From contig NZ_JAATEJ010000004.1 in assembly GCF_012034175.1 (NCBI RefSeq), forward strand, positions 248,001 through 312,000: DNA of 64,000 nucleotides, in the 5' to 3' direction. This DNA is from Actinacidiphila epipremni. GTDB taxonomy: Bacteria > Actinomycetota > Actinomycetes > Streptomycetales > Streptomycetaceae. This document shows, one piece after another, positions 8,122 to 16,615 of the stretch (the stretch's first letter is position 1; each line of letters starts with the position of its first letter). The notes beneath the pieces are model-generated. The model saw only the letters and a list, made by a program, of their open reading frames with translations, had not been told where the DNA came from and searched no databases. The position numbers and the translations under genes were made by a program.

Positions 8122-10899
8122 TCAGGTCAGGGAGCGGAAGGTGTGGCGCAGCCGGCGGGCCGCGACCAGGCGGCGCTCGTACGTCGCGCCCACGTACACC
8201 AGCAGCGCGCCCGCCACCGCGACCGGCACCCAGTGCGGGAGCAGGCCGAGCGACTGGACGACGGTGGGGGCGAGTTCGTGCCCGGCGTCCCCGAGGAGGA
8301 CGGCGCCGCCCGTCAACAAGGGCGCGCTCAGGCGGTACTTGGCGCCCAGCAGCGTGACGGCGAGCGCGCCGAGGCCCAGGAGGAGCGGGCGCTGCCAATG
8401 GGCGTCCGCCCAGGCCGCGAAGAGGCTCGGCACCAGCGTCGAGCCGAGCCCCGGCCCGTATGCCGCCCACGAGCTCACCGCGGGGTCGCGGCGCCGCCGC
8501 ACGAACCCGAGCGCGAGCAGGACGGCCGAGACGCCGAGCGTGTACGGCTCCGGCGCGTGCACGCCGGCGAGCGCCAGCCGCACCCACACGCTCGCCTCCA
8601 GCAGGACCGCCGCCCCCGCCGCCCCGGCCCGCCGCCGGTCCGCGCGCAGCGCCACCCCGGCGGCCAGCGCGCCCGCGAGCGCCAGCGCGAGGCTCAACTC
8701 CCGCGGGTGGGCGGCGGTCATGAGGACGCCCAGCGCGCCGAGCGCGTACCCCGGGTACTCGACGGCCCCGGCCTTCAGCGCCGCCGCGACCGGTACGGTG
8801 CCGGCGGCGACGCCCAGCACGACGAACCCGGTCACGTACGCGGGCCAGCCGGCCGCCTCCCCGGCGCGTACGGCCTCCACGCCGAGCGCCACGACGGCGA
8901 AGCCCTGCGCCGCCGCCGTGAACCACCCCCGGGCGGCGAGCCCACCGGCGAGCACGGCGGCGACGCCCCACACCGCGAGCGCGGCGGCGTCCCGTGGCTG
9001 CGCCCACGCGAGGGCGACGGGGCCGGCGGTGAGGAGGGTGCACACGGCGGTCGCGCGCAGGGTTGCGCCGGGGGCCGCGGGGCGGGGTGCGGGCGAGGTG
9101 GGGCGGTCCGCGGCGGCCGGTTGCCACGGAGCTGTGGCCGCCCCGGTCGGCTGGGGGGCCGCGGGCGGTGCCGGACGCCCGGCCGGTCGCCATGGAGCTG
9201 TGATCGCCCCGGTCGGCCATGGGCCCTGCCGTACGAGCACGGCCGCCGCGCACACCGCGAGGGTCGTCGGCAGCGCGACCGCCGCCGGGTAGGGACCGCC
9301 GACCGCGACCGGCAGCATCAGCGCCGCCGCGAGGGCGCACGCAACTGCCGTGAGCCACAGGGACATTGGTGCCGACCGGAGGCGTACGGCGGCTGCGGCG
9401 GTCACCACCGCGAGCAGGGCGGCGACGACCGGGACGACACCGGCCACATGCCACCCGGCGGGGAAGTCCCGGGCCCCGCGCAGGGGTTCGGCGACCGCGC
9501 GCAGGAAGAGGGGCAGGACCTCGACGCCGGTCAGGCCCAGGACGAACGCGGCGGCGGCCAACAGGCCACCGACCAGGGGTCGTTCGGGCCGGCCGGGGCC
9601 GCCTTTCGAGCTCCCCCCGCGGTCCGGGAGCTCGCCCGGCCACCACGTGGTGCCCGGCCACGCCAGGGCCACGCCCGCCAGCAGCGCCGCGGGCGCGGCC
9701 TCGCCCAGCGGCGACCAACCCGACGGCAGGGCAAGCAGCAGCGGCGCCGCACCCGCCGCCGTCAGGGCGAGGCCGGCCGGCGCGGCGCAGGACCAGCGGG
9801 TGGTGGGCGTCAGGGCGGTGAGCCGGGCCGCCCCGAGGCCCAGGCAGGCGGCCAGCACGAGGGGCGCGCAGCCGCGCAGGGCGGGGCCGTAGCCGTCGGC
9901 GGAGTACGCCACCGCCGCCGCGACCAGCGCCGCGCCCGCCGTGCAGGTCGCCGCCGCGGCACCCGCGGCGTGCCGTACCGCCGGCCGGGCCGCCATCGCG
10001 GCGTCGAGGCACGCCGTGACCAGCAGCGCGTACGCGAAGCCCGTGGCGTGCACGTGCAGGGCGCCTGCGGCGAGCGGGGCCGGGAGCTGGAGCAGCAGCA
10101 GCGCCGCGTACGGGACCAGGACCGAGCGGCTGACCCGCCCGTACCAGGCGGCGCCTGCCGCGGTGAGCGCCGTCACCGCGGCCCAGTAGCCGTACCCGCC
10201 GATGCCGCCGATGCCGCCGATGCCGTCGAGCCCGGCCAGCCCGGCCGCCCGGGCGGCGTACGCGTCGAGCAGCACGAGCGCGAGGCCCACGCAGGAAGCG
10301 GTCTCGGCGGTGGCGTCAAGTCCCCGCCGGCGCAGGGGCCATGGCGCCGCCAGCCCGGCGAGCGTGATCCCGCCGAGGACGGCGGCCCGGCCGCCGATGC
10401 CGAGGCGGCCCCAGTTGACGAGGACGAAGACCATGCCGGCGAGGACGAGGAGCAGCCCGCCCAGCGTGAGCAGCACATTCTGCGCGGACCGCGCCCCAAC
10501 GTCGCCGGGTGCCCGCTTACTTCCCGCCCCGCCGCCGGCGCCCCACGCCGGCCCCGCGCCCCAGCTACTGCCCCTGGCCCCCCACGCCGGCCCCGGGCCC
10601 GCGGCGCCCCACCCCCGGGGGCTGGCGCCCCTGGGGCTCCACCCCCCGGCGTCCCCGTACGCGAGAGCCGTCGCCCGCCGTGCCCGCAACCCGCCGAGCA
10701 CCGCGGCCCGCCGCGCCACGAGCCCGGCCTGCTGCTCCGTGAGCGCCCTCAACTGCGCGGCGAGCGAGGCGAGTTCCCGCAACGCCTCCGCCTCCAACGG
10801 CAACCTGCACGCCGGGCACACCTCGGACCCGTCCCCGCCGGCGAACCGCCCGCCGGCCCCGAGGTAGGCCCCGCAATCGGGACAGCTCTGCGTATCCAT
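8122..10899 (-). CDS. Large polytopic membrane protein, SCO7613-type
   Basis: A 925-residue protein if started at the ATG at 10899 (MDTQSCPDCG). The N-terminus carries two CxxC pairs (CPDCG and CPACR) like a zinc ribbon. A coiled-coil-like stretch and a Gly/Trp/Ala-rich linker follow, then more than 20 hydrophobic helices rich in Ala, Leu and Gly. This matches the actinobacterial family named after SCO7613. Function is unknown. The zinc ribbon would face the cytoplasm. Confidence 0.7.
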   Translation of the reverse strand: MDTQSCPDCGAYLGAGGRFAGGDGSEVCPACRLPLEAEALRELASLAAQLRALTEQQAGLVARRAAVLGGLRARRATALAYGDAGGWSPRGASPRGWGAAGPGPAWGARGSSWGAGPAWGAGGGAGSKRAPGDVGARSAQNVLLTLGGLLLVLAGMVFVLVNWGRLGIGGRAAVLGGITLAGLAAPWPLRRRGLDATAETASCVGLALVLLDAYAARAAGLAGLDGIGGIGGIGGYGYWAAVTALTAAGAAWYGRVSRSVLVPYAALLLLQLPAPLAAGALHVHATGFAYALLVTACLDAAMAARPAVRHAAGAAAATCTAGAALVAAAVAYSADGYGPALRGCAPLVLAACLGLGAARLTALTPTTRWSCAAPAGLALTAAGAAPLLLALPSGWSPLGEAAPAALLAGVALAWPGTTWWPGELPDRGGSSKGGPGRPERPLVGGLLAAAAFVLGLTGVEVLPLFLRAVAEPLRGARDFPAGWHVAGVVPVVAALLAVVTAAAAVRLRSAPMSLWLTAVACALAAALMLPVAVGGPYPAAVALPTTLAVCAAAVLVRQGPWPTGAITAPWRPAGRPAPPAAPQPTGAATAPWQPAAADRPTSPAPRPAAPGATLRATAVCTLLTAGPVALAWAQPRDAAALAVWGVAAVLAGGLAARGWFTAAAQGFAVVALGVEAVRAGEAAGWPAYVTGFVVLGVAAGTVPVAAALKAGAVEYPGYALGALGVLMTAAHPRELSLALALAGALAAGVALRADRRRAGAAGAAVLLEASVWVRLALAGVHAPEPYTLGVSAVLLALGFVRRRRDPAVSSWAAYGPGLGSTLVPSLFAAWADAHWQRPLLLGLGALAVTLLGAKYRLSAPLLTGGAVLLGDAGHELAPTVVQSLGLLPHWVPVAVAGALLVYVGATYERRLVAARRLRHTFRSLT

Positions 10900-11073
10900 G
10901 AGCCGAGTGTGCGAAGCCGCTGCCGCGGCGGGCATGAGTACCCGTACTCAACCTCCCCCGCGCACACCCCCATCCGCCCGAAGCCCCGCCCCACGGCACC
11001 CACCAGGCCGCCCGCACCCCGCCGGCCGGCGGTACCGCGCCCACCGCCTCAACCCAGCCCCCGGCAGCGCACC

Positions 11074-11844
11074 TCACCCCACCGGCGCCAGCGTCAAGTA
11101 CGCGATGCCGAGGACGCCGCGGTAGCCGCGTAGCCAGCGGGAGCGGTGCGTGTCGACGTGCTCGCGGGTTTGCGCGGCCAGCGCATGCGTGGGGTGGGCG
11201 GCGAGCCAGTCCTCCTGGGCGGCGAGGTAGCCGGACTCGAAGTCGTCCCACTCCGCGCGGTCCGCGGTCTCGACCCACGGGACGCGGAAGCCGGCGGCGA
11301 CGGCGGTGTCCACCAGGGTGGCGAGGTCCGTATGGTCGGCGGCGGACGCCCCCGGCCAGGACGCGGCCAACTCCGCGGCGGTGGGCTCCCGTTCCCAGAA
11401 GCCCTCGCCGAGCAGCACCCGGCCGCCCGGCGCCACCCGCTCGCGCAACGCCCCGAGCGCGCCCACGAGATCGTCCGCCAGCGCCTGACTCGCCCCCAGG
11501 CACAAAACGACGTCCCCCCGCCCGTGGTCCCCCTCCCGGGCGTCGCCCTCGACGAACTCCACCCGCCCCGCCAGCCCCCGCGCCCGCGCGTTCTCCCGCC
11601 CGCGCGCCAGATCCCCCGCGTGGAGATCCACCCCGACCCCCCGGGCCGAAGGCGCGGCCTCCAGCAGCCGGAGCATCAACTCCCCCCACCCGCACCCGAT
11701 GTCGAGCACGACCCCGCCCCCACCGAGCCGCCCCGCCAACCGCCCGACGATCCGCCCGGCCCGCGCCTCCCCCAGCGGCCCGTGGAACCCCGCCCCCTTC
11801 AGCCGCACCGGCCCCTGCTGCCCCTCGACCTCACTCGTCACCAT
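11074..11844 (-). CDS. Class I SAM-dependent methyltransferase
   Basis: A 256-residue cytoplasmic enzyme with the SAM-binding glycine motif VLDIGCGWGE at about 46-55, an acidic residue after the second strand (GVGVDLHAGDLA), and VEFVEGDA as motif II. The C-terminal part (RWLRGYRGVLGIAYL) is typical of small-molecule methyltransferases. The substrate cannot be told. It stands alone, with the large membrane-protein gene downstream on the same strand 170 bp away. Confidence 0.82.
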   Translation of the reverse strand: MVTSEVEGQQGPVRLKGAGFHGPLGEARAGRIVGRLAGRLGGGGVVLDIGCGWGELMLRLLEAAPSARGVGVDLHAGDLARGRENARARGLAGRVEFVEGDAREGDHGRGDVVLCLGASQALADDLVGALGALRERVAPGGRVLLGEGFWEREPTAAELAASWPGASAADHTDLATLVDTAVAAGFRVPWVETADRAEWDDFESGYLAAQEDWLAAHPTHALAAQTREHVDTHRSRWLRGYRGVLGIAYLTLAPVG

Positions 11845-11885
11845 CCGCCGAACCTATGCGCCCCGCCGCCCGCCCCACACCCGGT

Positions 11886-12299
11886 TTACCCCTGGGGCTC
11901 CGCGAACAGCGTCGCCGCGACGTGGTGCGTGTCCGCGTACTCGATCACCGAGGTGATGCGGCCCTCCCGCACCGTGAAGATGCCGAGGCAGCGGTTGTCG
12001 TAGTCGGCGCCGTGGACGGTGCGGGCCTTCGACGTCCACTCGGCGACGACCCGGTCGCCCTCGGCGATCGTGCCGACGAGCTCGATCCGCACCGTGCCGG
12101 GGACGAACACCGTGCCCATGCCGCCCAGGAAGTCGTCGACGATCGCGTCGCGGCCCCGCCAGACCTTCGACGTCGGGAGCGAGCCGGGGTAGTGCCAGGT
12201 CGCGTCGGGGTCAAAGCTGTCGCGGATCACGGCGGCGTCGCCGTCGCGGACGGCCTCCACGTAGCGGACGACGACGGTGCGCGGGTCGGTACTGGTCAT
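11886..12299 (-). CDS. NTF2-like / SnoaL-type protein
   Basis: A 137-residue cone-shaped NTF2-fold protein. Features are an N-terminal helix (VVVRYVEAVRDGDAAVIRDSF), then DPDATWHYPG, and late strands EWTSKARTVHGADYDNRCLGIF and GRITSVIEYADTHH. Family members are small-molecule isomerases, hydrolases or ligand binders. A clear AAGGAG precedes the ATG. It lies 42 bp downstream of the oxidoreductase gene on the same strand and is probably co-transcribed with it under the LysR regulator. Confidence 0.8.
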   Translation of the reverse strand: MTSTDPRTVVVRYVEAVRDGDAAVIRDSFDPDATWHYPGSLPTSKVWRGRDAIVDDFLGGMGTVFVPGTVRIELVGTIAEGDRVVAEWTSKARTVHGADYDNRCLGIFTVREGRITSVIEYADTHHVAATLFAEPQG

Positions 12300-12341
12300 G
12301 AGGTGCTCCTTGACGAAGAGATGAAGAGATATGGCACATGC

Positions 12342-13262
12342 TCAGGCGACGGTCAGGACCGCCTTGCCGCGGATGCGGCGGTCGCGCAGATCCGTCAGCA
12401 CGGACGCGGTGTGCGCCCAGTCCGCCGTACGCCCGATCTCCGGATGCAGCCGGCCCCGCGCGGTGAGCCGGACCAGGGCGGCGAGATCGGCGTCGAGCGG
12501 AGAGTCCGCGTCGAGATAGTGGAAGTGGCGGATCGTCGCCGATTCTGGGCCGGCGAAGAAGTCGAAGAAGTCGAGGGTCACCGGCGTCCTGCTGGCCTGC
12601 CCGAACCAGATGAGCGTGCCGCGCCCCGCGAGCCGCGCCAGCGCTACGGGCAGCGCCTTGCCGCCGGTCGACTCCAGGACGACGTCGTACGGCCCGCGTG
12701 CCTCCGCCGGGTCGTGCACGACCTCCACCGCGCCCAACTCCCGCAGCCGCGCGCCCCGTTCGGCGTCCCGCGTCACCGCCGTGACCTCCGCCCCGGCGGC
12801 AGCGGCAAGCTCCGTCACGTAGTGCCCGACACCGCCGGAGGCCCCCGTCAGCAGCAGACGCCGCCCCACCACGGGGCCGGCCGCCCGCAGCAGCCGCAGC
12901 GCGGTGAGGCCGGCCAGCGGGAGCGCCGCGGCCTGGACCGCGGGGACCGCGTCGGGCAGGACGGCCAGCGCGGTGGTCGGCACGGCGACGAACTCCGCCC
13001 AGCCGCCGCTCATCGGGTGGCCCACGACCCGGGTCGCCCCGCCCGGCCCGCTGCCGTCGGCGGCCGGCTGCACGACCAGCCCGGCGACGTCCTTGCCGGG
13101 CCGGTCACCGGGCGCGGGCGCCTCCAGCCGGAACGTCTCGCCCCGGTTCACCGAGAACGCCTCGACCTTCACCAGCGCCTCGCCCGGCCCCGGCACCGGC
13201 TCCGGCACGTCCGCGAGCACGACCGGCTCCGCCGGGTTCCCGGTCGGTATGAACGCCTTCAT
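12342..13262 (-). CDS. Quinone oxidoreductase-like MDR enzyme
   Basis: A 306-residue zinc-free medium-chain reductase (NADPH:quinone reductase type). The N-terminal GroES-like part contains VKVEAFSVNRGETFRLE, and the NADPH-binding loop is LLTGASGGVGHY. No catalytic zinc ligands are present. The ATG at 13262 is preferred over an upstream TTG because GGGGG precedes it at good spacing. The gene is divergent from a LysR regulator across a region with an octamer repeat and an inverted repeat. Confidence 0.83.
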   Translation of the reverse strand: MKAFIPTGNPAEPVVLADVPEPVPGPGEALVKVEAFSVNRGETFRLEAPAPGDRPGKDVAGLVVQPAADGSGPGGATRVVGHPMSGGWAEFVAVPTTALAVLPDAVPAVQAAALPLAGLTALRLLRAAGPVVGRRLLLTGASGGVGHYVTELAAAAGAEVTAVTRDAERGARLRELGAVEVVHDPAEARGPYDVVLESTGGKALPVALARLAGRGTLIWFGQASRTPVTLDFFDFFAGPESATIRHFHYLDADSPLDADLAALVRLTARGRLHPEIGRTADWAHTASVLTDLRDRRIRGKAVLTVA

Positions 13263-13285
13263 GACGGCGACCCCCAAAGATCTCT

Positions 13286-13376
13286 TACGCGGCTGCGTGG
13301 CTGCGCGGCTGCTTCGTGACTGCGTGACTGCGTGACTGCGTGACTGCGTGGCTGCGCGGTTACGCGACTACGTGGC
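13286..13376. repeat. 8-bp tandem repeat in a promoter region
   Basis: About eleven units of 8 bp (consensus TGCGTGAC or TGCGTGGC, with one unit 3 bp longer at 13310-13320) lie 24-114 bp upstream of the oxidoreductase start, inside its probable leader or promoter. A change in copy number would alter promoter spacing or leader length. Confidence 0.8.
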
Positions 13377-13443
13377 GGTGTGCGCGAGGTGTACGCCCCG
13401 CGCCGACTGACCCCATCCCACCCGCGGCCACCCCCGCCCGGCC

Positions 13444-13481
13444 AACAACGGCCCCCCACCCCCCGACAACCGGCCGTTGTC
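13444..13481. promoter_or_regulatory. Probable LysR binding site
   Basis: GACAAC-N5-GTTGTC is a perfect inverted repeat at 13465-13481. A further half-site ACAACGGCC at 13445-13453 is the inverse of GGCCGTTGT at 13472-13480. The cluster ends 25 bp before the LysR start, where LysR regulators usually bind. Confidence 0.6.
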
Positions 13482-13506
13482 ACCCCAGGCCAGCTACCCT
13501 CACCTC

Positions 13507-14484
13507 ATGGACCTCGACCTCGATCTCGCCCAGGTCCGGGCGTTCGTCACGACCGCCGAGACGCTGCACTTCGGGCACGCCGCCGCCCGGCTCGGCATCA
13601 GCCAGCAGGCGCTGTCCAAACGCGTCGCCCGCCTCGAATCCCTGCTCGGCGTCCGGCTCTTCGACCGCGAGCCCGGCACCCGGCTCACCGCGGCCGGCGA
13701 GCGCTTCGAGCCGGCCGCACGCGAGGCGCTGGCAGCGGGGGAGCGGGCGGTCAGCGCGGCGCTCGGCGTACGGCGGGCGGTACGCCTCGACGTCTGGGGG
13801 CACCTTTACGCGCCGATGCGCACCGTCGCGCAGGCCGCGGCGGCGTTCACCGCGGAGGCGGGCGGTACGGTCGCGCTGGAGCCGGGGCCGGGGCGGGACT
13901 GGGAGTCCGTCGCCGAAGCGCTGCTGGCCGGCACGGTGGACGCCGGCTTCGGGCGGGTGCACGCGCTGCCCGGCGGGCGCGACCAGGGCCTGGCCCAACG
14001 GCTGGTCCGCCTCGAACCGGTCGACGCGGTCGTCAGCGCCGAGCACCCCCTCGCCGGGGCGGCCGAGGTACGGCCCACCGATCTGCGCGACAGCACCCTG
14101 TGGTGCCCGGCGGAACTGCCCCGGCTGGACTTCCTGCGCCGCTTCGCCGACGAGTTCGGCATCACCCGCCGCGAGGACGGCCCCAACCTCGGCACCGACC
14201 ACCTCACCCGCCACCTGCGCGCCGACCCCACGCGCTTCACCCTCGTCCCCGCCGACGCCCCCCTCCCCGACCCCACGGGCCTGCGCTCCCTCCCCCTGAC
14301 CGCCCCCACCCCCCTCTACGCCTGGTCCCTCACCTGGCGCACCACCCCCCACCCCCACCCCCTCCTCCCCGCCCTCCTCCACGCCTTCACCACCACCGCC
14401 CACACCCACCACTGGCTCACCTACCACCCCACCACCGACTGGCTCCCGCCCCCCGACCGCCCCAAGCTCACGCCCACCCTGTGA
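13507..14484 (+). CDS. LysR family transcriptional regulator
   Basis: A 325-residue regulator starting at MDLDLDL. The winged helix-turn-helix is at about 4-62 (AAARLGISQQALSKRVARLE), followed by a two-lobed co-inducer domain. The C-terminus becomes rich in Pro, Thr and His over the last 60 residues. It is divergent from the MDR oxidoreductase and NTF2-like genes, which are its likely targets. Confidence 0.87.
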   Translation: MDLDLDLAQVRAFVTTAETLHFGHAAARLGISQQALSKRVARLESLLGVRLFDREPGTRLTAAGERFEPAAREALAAGERAVSAALGVRRAVRLDVWGHLYAPMRTVAQAAAAFTAEAGGTVALEPGPGRDWESVAEALLAGTVDAGFGRVHALPGGRDQGLAQRLVRLEPVDAVVSAEHPLAGAAEVRPTDLRDSTLWCPAELPRLDFLRRFADEFGITRREDGPNLGTDHLTRHLRADPTRFTLVPADAPLPDPTGLRSLPLTAPTPLYAWSLTWRTTPHPHPLLPALLHAFTTTAHTHHWLTYHPTTDWLPPPDRPKLTPTL

Positions 14485-14770
14485 ACCCATCGGCTGAGGC
14501 AGGCCGACCGAACGGGCCGTTCGAGGTCACGGATCCGGAGGGCGAAGTGGTGAACTACGGTACGCGGGAGATCGACGGTCATCACGTCCCCACAACTACT
14601 GGCATCCGCCGGCCGCGCCTACCTGCTATTACGCGACGGGTCTCCACTATTGCCCCTCCGAGGCGGACAGCGATTTCCACGCCGGCGACGGAGGAGTATC
14701 ACACGCAGCCATCTGAATGGATGAGCTTCGGTTGCGACGGCAGCGTCCTGTGCCAGATCCGTGAGGAACG
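14485..14770 (+). other. Coding debris upstream of the TNT remnant
   Basis: No intact gene here. One frame gives GPFEVTDPEGEVVNYGTRE from 14520 on; another gives NYWHPPAAPTCYYATGLHYC and stops at about 14712. Codon use is poorer in G/C than in the flanking LysR gene. It is probably the eroded N-terminal part of a transferred toxin-type protein, but the family was not recognised. Confidence 0.35.
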
Positions 14771-15013
14771 TTGAACTTCGCGGTCCTCTATGGATTCATA
14801 GGAGGCGCCATGGGTGATTTCGATGCCCGCGGCCTCCCGCCGGCCAGTGCCGAAAAGCCCTACCACCTGTATCAGGTCACGAAGCCGCTACCGACGGAGC
14901 GCGCCGTGGTGGCGCCTTGGTTCGGCGCTGTGGGTCGCGGGGTGCAATACACGTTCGATCAGAGCATCTCCGACCTCATCAAGGGCGGCTATCTAACGGA
15001 GGTCAGCCGATGA
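14771..15013 (+). pseudogene. C-terminal remnant of a TNT-domain NAD glycohydrolase toxin
   Basis: The 80-residue frame (TTG start, probably not a true start) contains the end of a TNT domain: FDARGLPPASAEKPYHLYQV, KPLPTERAVVAPWFGA, and GVQYTFDQSISDLIKGGYL. TNT enzymes are NAD(P)-degrading secreted toxins. The conserved late glutamine is retained (GVQY), but the N-terminal part of the fold, including the usual DRFG segment, is missing and an in-frame TGA lies just upstream at 14762. It is therefore probably dead. The stop overlaps the next ATG by 4 bp. Confidence 0.65.
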
Positions 15014-15243
15014 ACCGCACCGAAGTGAAGAATATCCTCGTTTCGTCCGGCGTCAGCCCCGACGACTACTCGTTGAATGGTGGCCTGCCTTTCGAGGCAT
15101 ACTGTCTGGAACCGCGGGGCGGAACTTGGGCAGTGTATTATTCCGAGCGGGGCCGGCGCAGCTCCGAGAAGGTTTTTGCAACGGAGGACGAAGCGTGTCG
15201 TGAATTCCTCGACCGTGTTCTCGGAGACCTGGGCCGACGCTGA
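15010..15243 (+). CDS. Probable immunity protein to a TNT-type toxin
   Basis: A 77-residue small soluble protein, coupled by ATGA to the TNT remnant. Its pattern (EVKNILVSSGVSPDDYSL, EAYCLEPRGGTWAVYYSERG, ATEDEACREFLDRVL) is that of the short proteins that follow TNT-domain toxin genes in actinobacteria. It would neutralise the toxin in the cytoplasm. It is intact although the toxin is not. The assignment rests on position and a remembered pattern. Confidence 0.6.
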   Translation: MNRTEVKNILVSSGVSPDDYSLNGGLPFEAYCLEPRGGTWAVYYSERGRRSSEKVFATEDEACREFLDRVLGDLGRR

Positions 15244-15320
15244 TCCGCGCGGGCGGCGGCAGGGGGGCAAGCATCGGTAGTCACGGGCCCTGCACCACGC
15301 GTGGAGCGTCAGCGGCGTGG

Positions 15321-15560
15321 ATGGTGCGCTCACGCAGGACGCGGACGCCTGTGGCTGTGCCTTCGGCGTCATCAGGGGTCCGCGACCAGGAGGGGCAGAA
15401 GCTGCAGCAGATCGTGCGACGGGGCAGTGCCGGTTCGGTGCGGTTCCGCCCCGCGATGATGCTGCCGGCCTCGGTCGGCGGGAACCGGGTCCCGGTGATC
15501 GCCCAGCCGGGGCAGGCCGACGCGGAGGCGGCCCACTCTCGCGGAAGGGGCGCGGAAGGG
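15321..15560 (+). pseudogene. IS630-like transposase remnant
   Basis: The frame from 15321 contains GQKLQQIVRRGSAGSVRFRP, AMMLPASVGGNRVPVIAQ and QADAEAA, which match the N-terminal helix-turn-helix region of IS630-family transposases of streptomycetes. After about 15500 the similarity breaks down, and the DDE catalytic domain is absent. The 15244-15782 interval holds no intact gene; the remainder is the upstream region of the SPW gene. Confidence 0.6.
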
Positions 15561-15654
15561 GCTGAGCTGGCACTACGCGCGTCGTGGCGTGTGCCGCGTG
15601 TTGCGCCGTGTGTACTGTGGGTGAAAGGGGCAAAACATTCTGAACATATGTATT

Positions 15655-15690
15655 GCGTAAGTGGCCGGACAGGACCGGACGGACTTACGC
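15655..15690. promoter_or_regulatory. Inverted repeat upstream of the SPW gene
   Basis: GCGTAAGT (15655-15662) and ACTTACGC (15683-15690) are perfect inverses separated by 20 bp, about 90 bp ahead of the SPW start. It could be an operator, an RNA hairpin or an IS end. Confidence 0.4.
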
Positions 15691-15782
15691 TGAGTGAGGA
15701 TGCGGCACTTCGGGGCGGAGACCCGGAGACATCCGTCGGCAGAAACGAACTGCAATCTGCTCACGCGAAGGAGGTGGCTGGA

Positions 15783-16238
15783 ATGGCCACCGATTCGACT
15801 CACTCGACGTCGCAGATAGACACCCATCCCGACTTGATGGCACTGCGCGGCCGTTACGCCGAGGCGTCTGCGAAGCCGATCTCGGGGCTGATCGAGGGCC
15901 TCTGCCTGTTGACCGGTCTCTACCTGGCGATCTCGCCCTGGGTGGTGAACTTCCAAGGCTTCGCCGGACTGCGGGTCAGCAACCTGATCACCGGTATCGC
16001 ACTGGCCGTGCTGGCGATGGGCTTCGGCTCGGTGCTGGAGCGGACGGTCGGGCTCGGCTGGGTGGCGATAGCCATCGGTGTCTGGACGATCATCGCCCCG
16101 TGGGCGATCGCCGGACCCAACGCCGCTTTCACCCACACCATCGTCAACAACGCGATTGTGGGTGGTGTGGCCATTGCGCTTGGGCTGGCCACAATGGGGC
16201 TTGGCATGCTGGGAGGCCGCAAGCGCCACGCGCGCTGA
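15783..16238 (+). CDS. SPW-repeat membrane protein
   Basis: A 151-residue integral membrane protein with two SPW motifs, AISPWVVNF and the variant IIAPWAI, each placed between hydrophobic helices (four in all). The N-terminal 40 residues are hydrophilic and Ser/Thr/His-rich, and the C-terminus is basic (GGRKRHAR). An ideal AAGGAGGTG lies 8 bp ahead of the ATG, fixing the start well downstream of the longer open frame. The role of the family is unknown. Confidence 0.85.
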   Translation: MATDSTHSTSQIDTHPDLMALRGRYAEASAKPISGLIEGLCLLTGLYLAISPWVVNFQGFAGLRVSNLITGIALAVLAMGFGSVLERTVGLGWVAIAIGVWTIIAPWAIAGPNAAFTHTIVNNAIVGGVAIALGLATMGLGMLGGRKRHAR

Positions 16239-16253
16239 CGCCTGCCGCGTGAG

Positions 16254-16286
16254 CAGGGGCGCGGGGTTCTCCACCCCGCGCCCCTG
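16254..16286. terminator. Strong hairpin terminator after the SPW gene
   Basis: A 14-bp perfect stem with a 5-nt loop (CAGGGGCGCGGGGT over positions 16254-16267 and its inverse at 16273-16286), followed by a short pyrimidine run. Confidence 0.75.
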
Positions 16287-16342
16287 TCCCTTGCCCGCAC
16301 GGGCTCAGCCGGTGACCGTGAAGGCCCGGCCCGCAGCGGGGC

Positions 16343-16609
16343 TCAGACCCGCATCTCCACCGGCACCGCCGCCAGCGCCGCCTGGATCGCCTCCACCAGC
16401 CGTACCGCCGAGTCGGCGGTCAGCTCCACCGCGACCCGGGCCGAAGGCCCCCTGCTGGGGTCGGTGAAGTCGATGTTCAGCGTGTGCTCGGCCATCGCGT
16501 GCACGGGGTGGTCGAAGTAGACGGTGATGTCCGAGACATGGAACCACTCACCGCCCGCGCCCTTGGCGCTGCCGTCGATGACGTCCTTGATCGTCGTGTA
16601 CGTGCACAT
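16343..16609 (-). CDS. DUF6295-like small protein
   Basis: An 88-residue cytoplasmic protein. Distinctive pieces are MCTYTTIKDVIDGSAKG, EWFHVSDITVYFDHPVHA and EHTLNIDFTDPSRGPSARV, which recall the actinobacterial DUF6295 family found beside dienelactone hydrolases. It lies 6 bp downstream of the hydrolase gene and is clearly in the same operon. No enzymatic residues stand out. Confidence 0.65.
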   Translation of the reverse strand: MCTYTTIKDVIDGSAKGAGGEWFHVSDITVYFDHPVHAMAEHTLNIDFTDPSRGPSARVAVELTADSAVRLVEAIQAALAAVPVEMRV

Positions 16610-16615
16610 GTCCGC

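Noticed and set aside
13286..13376. Possible CRISPR or origin iterons
   Set aside because: Units are only 8 bp, with no spacers, no DnaA boxes and no replication gene.
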